Shown here in pieces: positions 40,043-55,096 of a DNA stretch of 64,000 nt. Location: positions 2,046,001-2,110,000 of the forward strand of contig NEEC01000008.1 of assembly GCA_002189035.1 (NCBI GenBank). Reading direction: 5' to 3'. Position numbers and translations under genes: made by a program. Each line of letters starts with the position of its first letter. The first letter of the stretch is position 1. Source of the DNA: Utricularia gibba. Taxonomy: Eukaryota > Streptophyta > Magnoliopsida > Lamiales > Lentibulariaceae. The notes beneath the pieces were generated by a model. That model was not told where the DNA came from. It did not search any database and worked only from the letters and a program-made list of their open reading frames with translations.

Positions 40043-40705
40043 ATGATGATGACTTCTGAGAAACAACCAGCGTTGAAGGGGATTCTAGATAAGCAGGTCG
40101 CTTCTCCGTGTGGATTCTGGGACACCCAGAACGCCTATCAGGTGTTCGATCCGATGCGTAGTGGTGAGTCACGGTACTGGTCGACTGGCCTTCTCCGTTC
40201 TCCTCCGTCGACGTTTCTCGTTCGCTCTTACTCATCAGGGCAGCAGCTGCCGCCTCTGCTCCCTCTTCCCACGGCCGCTCCCTGCCGGAAAATGGCTTCT
40301 CAAGAAGGAAACAGAAAGGCCATCAAAGGAACTGGAAAGAGAGTGCCCTCTGTTGCAGCCAAGAAACAGGAGACACTGAATAAGAGTACAAGGAAGTCGG
40401 ATAAGAGTGCTGTTTTCAGTGCGCCAAAGGGTTCTGCGAAAGCTTCGCCTTTGTTGTCTCGAGGTAATGACAGTTCGCGTAGCAATGAGAATATAAAAAC
40501 TAATGATTTGCCCTCCGTTAGAGCGCCTAGAGCTGAGATTAGCGCAGCCCCCTTGAATGCCATCTCACCACCACCAAGCAGCTTGCCCCTGCCGAGCTTC
40601 TGCTTGAGGTCAAAGTACAGGTGCAATGAAGAAGCAGGCTCTGTAATCGACACCCATGCTACGGATAAACTTCAACGACTTCTCCGGCTCAAGGATCACG
40701 CCTAG
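40043..40705 (+). CDS. small basic protein with a PNRC-type proline motif
   Basis: A single-exon frame of about 220 residues ending at 40705; the start lies in a run of Met codons (MMMMTSEKQPALK), so the first residue is uncertain by a few codons. The middle is rich in Lys, Ser and Arg. Near the C-terminus SPPPSSLPLPSFCLRSK matches the SPxPxxLPxPxF motif of the proline-rich nuclear receptor coactivator (PNRC) family, known in animals from PNRC2, which binds the decapping factor DCP1. A plant link to mRNA decapping is inference. The rest resembles no domain I know. The tail (ATDKLQRLLRLKDHA) looks like a short amphipathic helix. Confidence 0.7.
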   Translation: MMMTSEKQPALKGILDKQVASPCGFWDTQNAYQVFDPMRSGESRYWSTGLLRSPPSTFLVRSYSSGQQLPPLLPLPTAAPCRKMASQEGNRKAIKGTGKRVPSVAAKKQETLNKSTRKSDKSAVFSAPKGSAKASPLLSRGNDSSRSNENIKTNDLPSVRAPRAEISAAPLNAISPPPSSLPLPSFCLRSKYRCNEEAGSVIDTHATDKLQRLLRLKDHA

Positions 40706-41757
40706 TCAACTGGGAATCAGCTCAAGCTCTGCGTGGCATTACAAACAGAGCAAATCATGGATATTGTATAAGCCTTTTCCAGTTCAATTTCATTGTAATT
40801 ACAACCACCTCGTGTGTTTTTGGAATGAGGTGCAGAGTTACTACCTTTTCACCGTGTCTTCAATAACAGATGTTCTACCCATGCATTTGATTTCCCACAC
40901 GCAAAAGGTGCACAACCACAAGGATAAAAAGAGCGAATTACTGGCTAACAAGCTACGCCTCGAACCACTGGGGCATCTCTCCTCCAGAATGATAATGATA
41001 AGGAACTACTACTACATGATCAATACAGGAATATGAGGCGAAAAGAAGAGAAAGTTCATAACTTGAACTGCAAACTACAAACTGAAGTCCATGCAGCGTG
41101 GGGAACAACTAGTTTTTCAAGTTTTGCCTACACATCCCTCAATAGTTATTAGCAATAAACTCTCAAGAGGGTGTTGATTCAGAGATCATAATTCTTGAAC
41201 GCTGGAAAGATGCCTTAGTGATTTTCAAGATCAGCGGTTTAAAAGTCTCAACTTTGAATATGAAAGAAAAGTTTTAGATCAAAGTAAAAAAGGTAGCATT
41301 TGGGGTGGTTGGGAATACCCAAATTGGGGAAATATGAAGGGTAGCCACTGCCGGTGGCGGAGCTAGAAGAGGCACTAAAGCGAAAACCCCGGGAAACTGA
41401 TTGCTCAAGCACATGGGCTTCGGTGCTTGCGCTGCAAAGTGCAAACCCGTGACATGAGTTGTTCATTTTTCTGGCTATAGAATCTCAACTGTCGAATTTA
41501 AATTCACCGAAGTTCTATACAGGTAACTCATCCCACTTGCGTTCTTGTTTTTTCTTCGGAGGGGAACTTGTGGCGGGTGTTCATCTCCCCTCGCGGTGTT
41601 AGGAGATTCGTTTTTTTTATTATTTTCATTCCGGGTTTCTTCAGTTGGGTTCTTGATTCTTGATTTGAGTCAGAAACGAAGAAGAGCTGTCATCTGAAGT
41701 TGTGCTTCTGCACGTTTTGTCGAGAAGAGAAGAACGGGGTTTCTTTGATTGCTGCAA
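40706..41757. other. spacer with 3' UTR and ROP leader
   Basis: 40706-41100 looks like 3' UTR of the preceding gene; 41480-41757 is the likely 5' UTR of the ROP gene. A minus-strand frame at 41248-41466 has no recognisable domain. Nothing else seen. Confidence 0.55.
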
Positions 41758-42923
41758 ATGAATGCTACCAGGTTCATAAAATGTGTCACTGTTGGCGATG
41801 GAGCTGTTGGGAAGACTTGCATGTTGATTTCTTATACCAGCAATGCATTTCCTACCGTGAGTTCTTCCCTTTTCGTTTCCGTAGATGCCTGATAATATCA
41901 ACGATTCGGAGTTGGATTCTCATCCATGAGTCTTCCTTCGTCTATGTTTTATCCACCCTTTCTCTGGGATGCGTTGTCCATCCAATTTCAATTCCTTGTG
42001 TCCATGATCTGTGTTCTTCCTACTGAAACTCATTGAAACATGCCACCGCAGGACTATGCTCCTACGGTATTCGATAACTTTAGTGCAAATGTAGTGATCG
42101 ACGGCAACCCAGTGAACCTGGGATTGTGGGACACCGCAGGTGCACACTCACAGCCATGTGATGCTTCATGAGTCGCAGTTTCCTGATGTTTACTTCACAC
42201 AGGTCAAGAAGACTATAACAGATTACGGCCTCTAAGCTACCGTGGGGCAGATGTTTTCCTGCTTGCATTTTCTCTTGTAAGCAAGGCCAGCTTTGAGAAC
42301 GTAGCAAAGAAGGTTGCTACAATGTGCATCAGAAAAGTTTCAAGATCATTTCGTTGGGGGATTCCATTCTCATTTCTTTCTTGTGATTTTGATTTTTTGT
42401 CAGTGGGTTCCTGAGTTAAGGCATTATGCTCCAGGTGTTCCAATTATTCTCGTTGGAACAAAGCTTGGTGCGATATTCTCCTTTCAATCCCTGTCCAGTT
42501 TCTACAGTTCATCAGCTTAGCTGGAGTTGGCTGATAGTTGTTTTCACGCAGATCTTAGAGATGATAAGCAGTTCTTCATACAGCATCCTGGCGCAGTTCC
42601 CATTAGCACAATGCAGGTAAGAAAAACTTAGTAACAAAACAAGATGTTGATGCATTTGTTTTTGACTTCAAAGCTTTTTTTCTTGGCAGGGTGAAGAGCT
42701 CAGGAAGCTTATAGGATCTCCACTGTATGTAGAGTGTAGTTCAAAAACACAACAGGTAACCAAATACTTGATGAAAAGCAAGCCTTCTTGAATCGAAGTC
42801 ATCGGGTAAGTTGTTTCATTGCAGAATGTAAAAGCCGTGTTCGATGCGGCCATCAAGATCGCCCTTGAGCCATCAAGGCATAAGAACAAGAAGAGGGTTC
42901 AGAAAGCTTGCTCCATTCTATGA
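41758..42923 (+). CDS. ROP: ROP/RAC small GTPase, prenylated type I
   Basis: Seven exons: 41758-41856, 42052-42139, 42203-42312, 42404-42467, 42552-42616, 42690-42755, 42825-42923; 196 residues, the normal ROP length. All Rho-family motifs are present: P-loop GDGAVGKT, effector loop PTVFDNF, switch [21 protein letters not shown], plant Rho insert region ([17 protein letters not shown]), base-binding TKLD and ECSSKTQQ. The C-terminus is basic ([11 protein letters not shown]) and ends CSIL, a CaaL box for geranylgeranylation, which makes this a type I ROP. ROPs are plasma-membrane switches for cell polarity, actin, NADPH oxidase and auxin or ABA signalling. The frame is clean and all introns are GT-AG. 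Confidence 0.96.
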
Positions 42924-43116
42924 GACTCCCTGATTCTTTGAGCTTATGATCTAAAATCAAGTTTATAAGAAACAACAGTGAGACTAAAACTAGATCTTTT
43001 CATTCGTAACAGTTAGGTGGTATACATTTTTCCAAATGCCATCGAGTATTACTTACACAAAATGCTTTTCTTCAAACTCCTTCATCTTGGGGTTACTGCA
43101 ACTGGAATGGTGAAAA

Positions 43117-44518
43117 TCAGAACGGGACCGTGTAGGGGAGCGCAAACACGGTCACCTCAGGCAAGTAATGTGCTCTAGGCCATAAGAATGAGCTGGTGCT
43201 GGAGCAGGGCATAGTGTCAGTTGCCGGTTTCCTTCGTTTCTCAGGCTGGCCGAACTCTTCATTGTTTGACCTGAACAGCCAGTCCGTGTCATCATCAGCA
43301 CAAGGGGCCAGATGATGATGATGCAATGAAGGCGGAAACCAGCTCTCCATGATGTCTTTGAACTGCATATAGGCTTTTTTGCTCCTTTTACTTGAAGCTG
43401 CAACGGGAAAGGATGGTGCTGGTCCAGATGCATCGAGACTGTGAATTTGATCGGCACTGTGCATGGACGCGTGCAACTCTTCAGGTCTACTATCCTCAAT
43501 TTGTCCAACCTTGCAGATGGCAACTGATGCACAGGGTTGGTCCTCCCTGCGGCATCTGGGTTCATGCTCCATTGTGTTTCCAGAAATGCAGCAGGGATGC
43601 AGCATCCTAATAGCATTGCCTGCGAAAACATTCCCGTATGCATCATGATCAAAGGAACCGAGGAAACCTTGGCATCATTCTTCACACAAACCGAAAGTGA
43701 ATTCCGCACTTCTGAAAACATTCTTACCAGAAATCAGCGATAAGGGTCTTTTCTTGTTGCTATTTTCTGTGCTATCAGAAGAAGAACTGGGAACTACCAA
43801 CATTACAGGTTCCCCATGCTCCTCACTCAGACTGCTGCTTTCTAACCCTTCAACTTTAGCTTCATCAAGTGATTTGCTTTTAGCATCTGAATACAATTTT
43901 TCTTTAACATGCCCATCAGGGCTGTGTCTCACGGCCTTGTCCTTCTTCTCTTTCCTTCTCGCCTCATGTTTCTTTTCCTTTCTTCTGTCCTTTCTCTCCC
44001 TTTTCTTCTCCTTTTTCCTTTTCTCCGTTTCGCTTTGGAGCTTTAGCGCACCCAAACAACACAATACAAGTTTAGAACCAAGGCCATGGAATAAATTCTA
44101 CTTATCCCAGTGCATGAACATGAGATCTTGGCGTCATTCACAAGTACAAAAATACTCATGTCCACAAGTACAAACTCATAGATGTCAAGAATACACATTT
44201 CTACAAAATATTCCTAAAAACAACTAGTTTCCTTGTTTCAGAAAGCATATATTTCTCTTAGTAAGTCATGATACTCCACACATCCAGATAACGCCTCGAA
44301 CAACTGATGAGTCAACAATCACAGACACCCAAAATTTCTTTCCATCAAAATTTATCCCATCCCACTCAAAGTCCTGAATTTAAATCATATGGACTCATGT
44401 TCGTGAATAAACAGGACACGATGCTGATTTGAAAAACCTTAATCGAATCGATCAAGGAGGTGTTGCCGTTGCTGCTCGGCGCATATCCAGGAGGCGGATA
44501 GGGGAAGCACCGAGACAT
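43117..44518 (-). CDS. lysine-rich plant protein of unknown function (myb-like protein X-like)
   Basis: Three coding exons on the minus strand: 44518-44438, 44040-43728, 43619-43117, giving 298 residues. The N-terminus MSRCFPYPPPGY and the C-terminus WPRAHYLPEVTVFALPYTVPF are conserved in a plant family often named 'myb-like protein X' although no Myb domain is present. Between them lie a highly charged Lys/Glu/Arg stretch (EKRKKEKKRERKDRRKEKK), a likely nuclear signal, an acidic/Ser part (GLESSSLSEEHGEPV) and a conserved core (YMQFKDIMESWFPPSL, DDDTDWLF). Function is not known; nuclear location is inferred from composition. Exon phases agree (K|L, G|GN) and the frame is clean. The open frame at 43152-43721 is a read-through of the second intron and not a separate gene. 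Confidence 0.8.
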
Positions 44519-46395
44519 GCCTCAAACAACGAATCAGAGACAAGCCCGAAGGCCCTTGATTAAATGATTGAATCTTCCCACTAAAATCTCCTGCGCACTG
44601 ATGAAGTCAAAGCAAGATCCGGGAGCGGGCTTCGCCAGAACTAGGGCTCTCGCGGTCTCCCGGGAGAAAATTCAACCCGTCCCAGAGAAAAATCTTGAAA
44701 GAAATGCAACACGTGACCCCGATGAGAGTGCATATATAGTCGCTCTCCCGCTTTATTACGACTACGTCCTTTAATTTTAGTGTATTTCTCTTTGTGCCCC
44801 AGCCGATACCCAGTTAGTGCCTGGGTGTGGCGGCCCAGAGGCCCAAATTGTGCATTTTTTGATTTTCAGTCCATATTATTTAAATACGGCTGACTCTATA
44901 GGGGAGGTGAACAAATTCTCAAAATATTTTGATTTTCTTACATTTCCTTAGTATTTGGAATGATTAAGAACTTGTTGATAAAAAAAACTTAGTGAAAAGC
45001 AAAATCAAATCTTAAATATTAAAATGCATAATAAAATGACTACACATGTAGTTATTTGCACAATCAAAACTTCATTACAGATGTACATACACGTTTGATT
45101 TTAAAATGAAAATCAATATGAAAAGTAAATGAGAAAAGTAGTTAAAATACGTCACTAATGATTAAGAGATATGAGTATTTATAAGTTTGGTATACTTAGA
45201 TAAGATATTTCATCTATTTTTATCCATATTTTTATTTAAATATTTTAAAATTATCTTCAAATTTTTAACTAAGTGTCAAATTTTGAATCAAATTTTCATT
45301 ATTGTACCTTTTTTTGGATCCAAATTCATGCACTCTCAAAATGACAAACTTTTTGGTTTTGGTTTTTCCTTAAATTAATCTGAAATTGAAGCATAACACG
45401 AGTAAAAACAATAATAAAAAATGATGTAAGAACATATTTTGAACAGTCAGAAAGTTAACTATCATAATTATAATTACAATTTTTTTGTAATACAATTCAA
45501 ATATTATTAACTTATGGACTATACAAAAATGATATTTTAATAATAACATTAAATTTATTGTCTAATATTGTCCATTATATAACCATCCAACCCTTTTAAT
45601 CTTTTCTAATCTTTAAGCTTAAACTTTTCAATTCTTTTATATTTATTTAACTTTAAACTAATCAAATTTACCACTTTATTTTTTAAGTTATATATCTCTG
45701 TAATTACAGATTTTTGATTAAAAGTAATAATTAACTTCAAATGCACTGTTTATTGAATGCCTTTAATTATAGTGGATGCTTCAATAAATATCTGACAAAT
45801 TATCATTTATAACATTTATGTTTATAAATAATTTAATTGCGTTTATAATATTTACTTTTCATCTATACAAAACACATATAAATCCATTATATACTTAACC
45901 ATTAGAAAATATTATTAATTAAATACTAAAAAACTTATAAGCATTTCAGTGATATGGTATTATTAGGTCAAAAGTAAATATATAAAAATTATAAGCATTT
46001 TAATAGTATAATAACATTAGTCGAAAGTAATTTTCTAAAGTATGGTATTTCTTAATAAATATTCACATATATTGTGGAATAAAAGTTATGCTATTTCATA
46101 TCATGTAAATAAATATATGATTTTTAAAACAAACATAATTAATTGAAGTAACTATGGTCATATATACTATGATTTTTTCATAAAATTTTTCTTTTTTTTT
46201 AATATTCAATATAAATAAAAGCATAGTTATAATAATAACAAAAACTCATTAGGCAACCTTAAAATTATAATATTTTAAAAATATTGTTTTGTAAATCTAA
46301 TTACTTTGAAAATAATCACCTATATATATATATATATTCACATTATAATTTGTAGAAAAATAAATTTCATAATAAGTTGATTTTTTTTCTATTGC
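44519..46395. other. AT-rich intergenic DNA
   Basis: After about 250 bp of probable leader of the preceding gene, the rest is very AT-rich with no supported gene. A TA microsatellite sits at about 46319-46337, just before the BOI-like gene. Confidence 0.65.
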
Positions 46396-47097
46396 ATGGA
46401 TCCGGACTCTGAGTTTGTTCCAGACGCAACACAGAATCATGCCTCTGTCGCTTCGTCTTCTTTCCCGAGCACGTCTTCTGCTGTAATGCGATCTTTGTTC
46501 AGTGAACTGGATCACCACATGCTGAAAATGGACTGCTTTCTTCAACTTGAGGTATAAATCAAATCTTTTTCCTTTTCTTTAGGGTTTGTTTTGCAGATTG
46601 GTGACGTAATGGTTGTAATGCAGAATGAGAAGCTTCGGAACTGGGTGTCGTTTGAAGAACTGCAGCAAAGACAAGGCATAATGCAAAGATTCGTATCCAA
46701 TATCAACCAGATGATGCTCCAGAGAGATGAAGAGCTTTCGGCGGCGAGAAACAGAGCAAAGGAGCTGGAGGATTTGCTGCAGGCTGCAAGTAACCATGTT
46801 CAACTATGGAAAGGGAAAGTTGAACAGAAAGAGGCGGTGCTGAATGATCTGAGAAATAAGCTCGGCGGCGCCGCCCAGACAGCGTCGCTTGGTGACTCTA
46901 CTTCCGGGGAGGAGACGATAGACACAACCTGCAAATCCTGCAGAATATTACAATCGTCCTTCGTTTTCCTGCCCTGTAAGCATCTCTGTTGTTGTGTTAT
47001 CTGTGAAAGCCTTCATCAACAATGCCCTGTTTGTGAAACGGAGAAGCAGGAAAGTGTAGAGGCGTATCTATCTTCGGAATGGGAACCAGAAGAGTGA
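46396..47097 (+). CDS. BOI-like RING E3 ligase (short form)
   Basis: Two exons, 46396-46551 and 46624-47097, joined in phase 0; 209 residues. A coiled-coil region (WVSFEELQQRQGIMQRFVSN, LSAARNRAKELEDLLQAASN, VEQKEAVLNDLRNKL) precedes a C-terminal C3HC4 RING: CKSC, then LPCKHLCCCVIC, then CPVC. This is the BOTRYTIS SUSCEPTIBLE1 INTERACTOR / S-RNase-binding-protein family, whose members are RING E3 ligases linked to stress, gibberellin signalling and cell death. The N-terminal part is shorter than in typical BOI proteins, which run to about 300 residues, so this is a compact paralogue. The intron is 72 bp. A poly-A run follows the stop. Confidence 0.88.
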
Positions 47098-47532
47098 AAA
47101 AAAAAAAAAACTCATCTTTCACTGGTTTGAGGATGTAGCTGCTGGCCTTTGTGATATTTTTTTAAAATATCAATTATGATGAATTATTATAATTTAAATA
47201 TTAATAAATATTAAGTATTAATATACTTACATATATTATATATATATATATATATATGTGAATGATGTATATATAATTAATTCTTACTTCATTTATGTAT
47301 ATCATTTATATTATTAAAAAATGAGTATATGAATAATATAATTATACAAGTTTGATATATATATATATATATATATGTATACTATTTAATTAAACAACAA
47401 TATATACGTAAACTTGAATATAAATCTTATATACTGAACAATAAAACATGCTATTAAAAGATTTTTGACATGAAAGAGGGAAAGGAAAATCTTCTCCAAC
47501 ACATGGGTATTATTGTTCCAGTTTCCTTGTCT
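47098..47532. repeat. AT-rich spacer with two TA microsatellites
   Basis: TA dinucleotide runs at about 47232-47257 and 47355-47376 within a very AT-rich spacer. The right end holds the 3' UTR of the subtilase gene. No gene. Confidence 0.7.
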
Positions 47533-50459
<2,927 letters not shown>

Positions 50460-51559
50460 GGTTTCCTCCTTGCCTCTCTCCAACTTGTTTCACGCTTACA
50501 TGCATCCCTTGCACATTATATAGTGCTTCTGGGATGCAACTTAGCTACGGCAAGTAAACCAATGCTGGCTTAGTCGACAATGGTCTGTTACCGGTTCCCA
50601 CACTCTTTGCCTACTGGTATCCATGTCGATCCACCTTCTTAAAATGGGGTGCACTGATTCCCAGTCAAAGCCTCCATCTTAAACTTGGGGCTGGTTGATG
50701 GTGTCAATGGTGGAAATCAGCAAAACTCCATGATAAAACAATTCCTATTCAGAGTGGATCATCATAATGCATCCCGTCCATGGCTATTTGTGGTTGACAG
50801 GCACCATTTGAGGAATGGGTTTTCGCCAGTGCTGGTTCTCCAACAACACGGCGCAGTGCTCGTGGGACCAAAACAGACTCTGGCCAGGCGTTTTCCCCTG
50901 CGAACCAGGACATGCCCCCGCAAAAGTCGCTTGCCTATTCACAACACTGCGTGTGTTGCATTGCCTTTGTCCAGAGCTTATAATTGCATCTGCAAAGACC
51001 ATTTGGGTTTTTTTTTTTTTTCCTGGAATAACAACAGCAATACGCTTAGGACACAATGAAGTTGGTTCTGAGCAACAAGTTTTCTGTTGGTTACTTGCCT
51101 TCTGTAACAGTTTCTTCCGCTTTGCATTATCGGCCATGAATCACATGAGTAGTACACCGTCCTTCAAATCTCAAAACGATACTGATTCCATCAAGGCAGA
51201 TGGTATAATAGTTTCTAAGAGTTAATGGCGTTCTTAGTGTGTGGTGAATCACATCCGCAGGTGCTCAAAAAATTAGCAAAATATAGACAAAATTCCAGCT
51301 AGACATATAGCAATTCCCAGTTCACCATTTGAATCCCACCAATCAATAGAAAAAATCCAAGAGAACGAAAAACACAAGCAAAAAAAATGCGGTGTTCCAG
51401 CTCTTTATTATCCTCCAGTTACTTCGTATTATTATCATTCTTACTATCATCATAATCCTCCAGCTGCTCCCTGAAAAAAGAGCAGTTTTAATTAAAAATT
51501 TATACAGAAACACACATGTAACCAAAACTTAGATTTAGACCTCAACAGAGTCAGCTCCC
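50460..51559. other. spacer between subtilase and LARP genes
   Basis: Holds the subtilase promoter (to about 50700) and the LARP 3' flank (51240-51559). Open frames at 50685-51225 on both strands overlap each other and carry no domain; I see no supported gene. Confidence 0.5.
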
Positions 51560-53719
51560 TCACTGCAAAGAGGCTGCGACAGAACTGGTCCTGAATTGTG
51601 GAACAGATGGTAGTAGCCATTTGCTCCACACATCACGGCGCCTTACTTTATCACCCTGTGAAAATTGAAAATTACTCAATATATAATCAACCAAAATATA
51701 CTACCATATTAATTCACAAAAGACACTTTTACGTAAAAATAACAACCTGTACTTCCACAATGTCTGAGAGTGCTAAGGATTCCAGGATTAGTGAAATATC
51801 ACTTGTCAATCTTTCGACCTACAAAGAGAAGGCAAACCACAGGGCAAATCTTACAAATGGGTAAAATGCATGTCATGAATTATATTTCCCTGTTTACCCA
51901 CGTATCCTAGTGCATCTACACAGCACTATAAGCCAAGAAATATTCCTACGGATGAACAAATACCACACATTGAAAAAAGGAGAAACTTTATTTGATTAGA
52001 TGATATGTATTCATCCTCATTTGTTTAGAAAATATATTTTCATCCTTATCATTAACCATATATCGACAATGAAGAAACGTTTGCACACTTTCTAGTGAAT
52101 GGACGAGACAGCCTCAGTAAGTTTAGAAGGTCATTATCAACCATGGGATGAGAAGGGCTAGCTGAAACTTACTTGACGAAAGGAAGCAATTAAAGTAATA
52201 GGCACCCAACCATTATCATCCATCTTTGACCTCAAGAATGGATCCTTGATCAAATTTTCATCACTGGAATGGAAAGGGCATCGCTAGATAAGAATAATGA
52301 GAAATAAAAGGGATTGCAGGTGAAAAATAATGAAAATAGAATGAAGGGTTACCTGAAATAGTAATCTATTTGATTGACAATCATGGTTGCTAAAGGTGTC
52401 TCGTTGGATGGAGAAGGCATAGGGACTGGAGGTGGACTAATTGCCATGGCAGGCATTGCCGGAGAATAAATAAAAGAACTCATGTCTGATGATCAGAAAA
52501 AACAAGGTTTCATAAACCAACAAATACAAGATTTCTACGAAGCGAACATCTAACCATACTTACCAAAACCCGTCTGTGGGAAAATGGGCATGGGGGGTGG
52601 CGCTGGTGGAAAAAACGATGGTGCACCAGTAGCAAATGGGGGAGTCACAAACCTTATAGCAGGATTCATATACGGGGGGATAAAAACAACATCTCTATGG
52701 TCCTGGTCCCATCTGCCTCCGTGATTGCTATGGTACTGACCCTCACCATGCGGCCGAGGTCCATAATTTGCCCTTCTTGAAAAATTTCTATTAGAATAAT
52801 TATCACTGCCAGTATAGCTCCCAACACCTCGAGCTGGCCTGGTTCCAGTATTAGAAGCGTCAAGCACGGGCGGGATATACTGATGTTGTGCCCCAGGAAA
52901 TGAGGGTGGTGCTTGAGCTATATGTCGATTAATGATCGCATGAGAAGGTCCTGTTCCTGAAGAAGTGGCTCCAGCACTGCTTCCAATGACGCCATTCTGG
53001 TTCCTCGACCTCTGCCTAGAGTGGCTGGGAACAGATTTGGGATGGCTGGTGGCGATTGGTTGTCCCTGAGGTGCTTGGGATGAAGCAGAGCGCTGAAAAA
53101 GAACAAAAAGATACATAAAAAGAACCAGTGGCTCATTCACTGGAAAAAAAAAAAAAAAAAATTTAAATTCAAGATTAATTTTTGAAGCAGAAACACATGA
53201 TTGGTGGAAGACAGAAAAAGTGTTGCGTGCAAACCACAAATTGCAACAAAGCAAAAGGGAAAATATGTGCTGGTGATAAAAGCACAGATTGAGTGCGACC
53301 ATAAAGCCTATCAGAGATCAGGACACCTATACATTTGCACCCAAAATTCAGTCAGCGAAACAAATGCCAAGATTTATTTCACCCTTGCACATGTACAGAA
53401 ACAAAACACCACGAGGGCGGATTGTGTGCGAATTAACCTGAGTAGGAGACGCTGATCCGTCACGGATCGGTCTCGAGACATCATTGGATGATCTCGGAAC
53501 AGGCTTGGTGGATTCGGAGAGAGCGGGCCAAGAGACAGCATCACCCATCACAGAAACCCCCTCAGAGACCCCACTCGATGGCCGGCTCCATGCGTTTCTC
53601 CTCGGAGCAGCCGCATTGGCATCACCATTAACATCGCGATTCTCAGACCGAGCCTCCACTCCCGAACCCGAACGATCAGAACCCTCCGTAGCGACTGGCT
53701 GGTCTGGCGGCGGAGACAT
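51560..53719 (-). CDS. LARP1: La-related protein, LARP1 type
   Basis: Six exons on the minus strand: 53719-53438, 53092-52564, 52485-52353, 52263-52173, 51818-51747, 51655-51560; 400 residues, all junctions GT-AG and in phase. The N-terminal half is low-complexity, rich in Ser, Pro, Gly, Asn and Arg (SNRNFSRRANYGPRPHGEG, PSFFPPAPPPMPIFP). A La motif spans the last third: MIVNQIDYYFSDENLIKDPF, DDNGWVPITLIASF, VERLTSDISLILESL, VEVQGDKVRRR. No RRM follows, as in plant LARP1b/LARP1c. Arabidopsis LARP1 proteins act in cytoplasmic mRNA control, including heat-induced mRNA decay and leaf senescence. The start codon follows a standard MSPPPDQP opening. Confidence 0.92.
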
Positions 53720-54217
53720 CGATGCGGAATAGGAGAAATCAGCGACCAAAAAAACCCTACCCACAAACCAATGAAACTCCGGCGCAGTGACTCATCGCTG
53801 TTCAAGCCGCCTCTTGTCGGCGGCGAATCCGAGCAATATTCCAAAAGTTGCGATCGCAATTAGGTAACAAATATATTGTTCCTTAACCCGATATATAAAT
53901 ACACAATGCCGGCCGAAACGAAGAAGGCGCCCGCGATCAGAGAAACATTCTTCTCCGAAGGCGTCGTCTGAAAGCAGCAAGCCCTGGAAAAGGTTATTTT
54001 AGGAAGTCTGCACCCTCCTTTCAGTTATTGACGTATTTACCCCCATCACATTTCCATAATCTAATTCCATCGCAAGGGTAAATGCGTCAAGTCGAATTAA
54101 TATTCCTAATGATTTTATTGAAATATCTTCCTTCCATATTTAAAAAATATTATTTTTATTATCGATAATGACGTGGATACCAATGGAAGGCAAGACGATG
54201 GAATATGGATGGATTCT
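53720..54217. other. LARP leader and AT-rich spacer
   Basis: The LARP 5' UTR probably runs to about 53980; the rest is AT-rich spacer and the 3' UTR of CDSP32. No gene. Confidence 0.6.
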
Positions 54218-55096
54218 TTAGGTGACCCGAACTCCCTGGTATCTGAGAATTTCGCCGATCAGATCTCCTTTCCCCGACCCGACGTAGCGCCCGCGGATCT
54301 CGCCATTTCTGATGAACAGAAACGTGGGAACCTCCACCACGTTCATCTCCCGCAAGAACGCCATGCAGCTCTCGTTCTCGTCGCCGTTCATCCGCGCGAA
54401 GACCACCGTGTCCGCCATAGAGCGGGATAGTTTCAGCACCGTGGGGTATACCTTTACGCAGGGGCCGCAGTGCTTCAGCCCTACATCCAGAACAATCAAT
54501 TTCCCGTCGATTTTGTGATCCGCGATCAGTTTCTCCACGTCTTCGCGATTGTGGAGTTGCACGACGGCGGAGTGGTTGTCGCCGTAGTAGAGTACATCGC
54601 CGAAGAGCTGGTCCGGGCCGATTCCCTCCTCTTCGTGGATCTTCTCCATGCCTTTGTAGAAGCTGAAGTGTGGAACGTTCTCGATCCGCTCTCTGGCGCA
54701 GAGGCGGCGCGTTTCCTCCGACTCATCGCCCATGACGAGGAGGAAATCGACATCGCTACAACTCCGGCTTAGATCCACCATAAACGGGTAGATCCGGCTG
54801 CTATTCTCGCTGTGACTGGCGGCGTACTCTACGACCACGAGTCGGTTCTTGGCCGCGCGTAGGGCGGAGTCGAATTCCTCGATCGTGTGGATCTTCTGCA
54901 CCCTCTCCTCGCGCTTGACGCTCTCCACGCCTTCGGCGGCCTTGGTGGCGGAGATGCGGAGGTGGCTCTTCAGATTAACGCGGCGGCGATTGTTCCTGGG
55001 TTCCATTTTACGGAATTGGGGGAAATTGAAGGCGGTCCTTGCAATTGGGGTGAGGCACGGGGGATTTTTGATGCAGAAATTTGAGGTGGTCGCCAT
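54218..55096 (-). CDS. CDSP32: thioredoxin-like protein CDSP32, chloroplastic
   Basis: One uninterrupted 292-residue frame on the minus strand. A Ser/Arg/Asn-rich, acid-poor transit peptide (about residues 1-50, [19 protein letters not shown]) leads to two thioredoxin folds. The first ([20 protein letters not shown]) has lost its redox CxxC; the second keeps it as HCGPC in [18 protein letters not shown], followed by [11 protein letters not shown] with the cis-Pro. One redox site in two domains is diagnostic of CDSP32, a drought-induced stromal thioredoxin that reduces 2-Cys peroxiredoxin and methionine sulfoxide reductase B. GC content is markedly higher than the surrounding DNA, normal for an intronless plastid-protein gene. 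Confidence 0.96.
   Translation of the reverse strand: MATTSNFCIKNPPCLTPIARTAFNFPQFRKMEPRNNRRRVNLKSHLRISATKAAEGVESVKREERVQKIHTIEEFDSALRAAKNRLVVVEYAASHSENSSRIYPFMVDLSRSCSDVDFLLVMGDESEETRRLCARERIENVPHFSFYKGMEKIHEEEGIGPDQLFGDVLYYGDNHSAVVQLHNREDVEKLIADHKIDGKLIVLDVGLKHCGPCVKVYPTVLKLSRSMADTVVFARMNGDENESCMAFLREMNVVEVPTFLFIRNGEIRGRYVGSGKGDLIGEILRYQGVRVT

Noticed and set aside
43152-43721. A 189-codon minus-strand ORF as a separate gene
   Set aside because: It starts in an intron of the lysine-rich protein gene and runs in the wrong frame through its last exon.
50685-51225. Overlapping ORFs between the subtilase and LARP genes
   Set aside because: They occur on both strands, lack domains and include a poly-T run; no splice-supported gene could be built.
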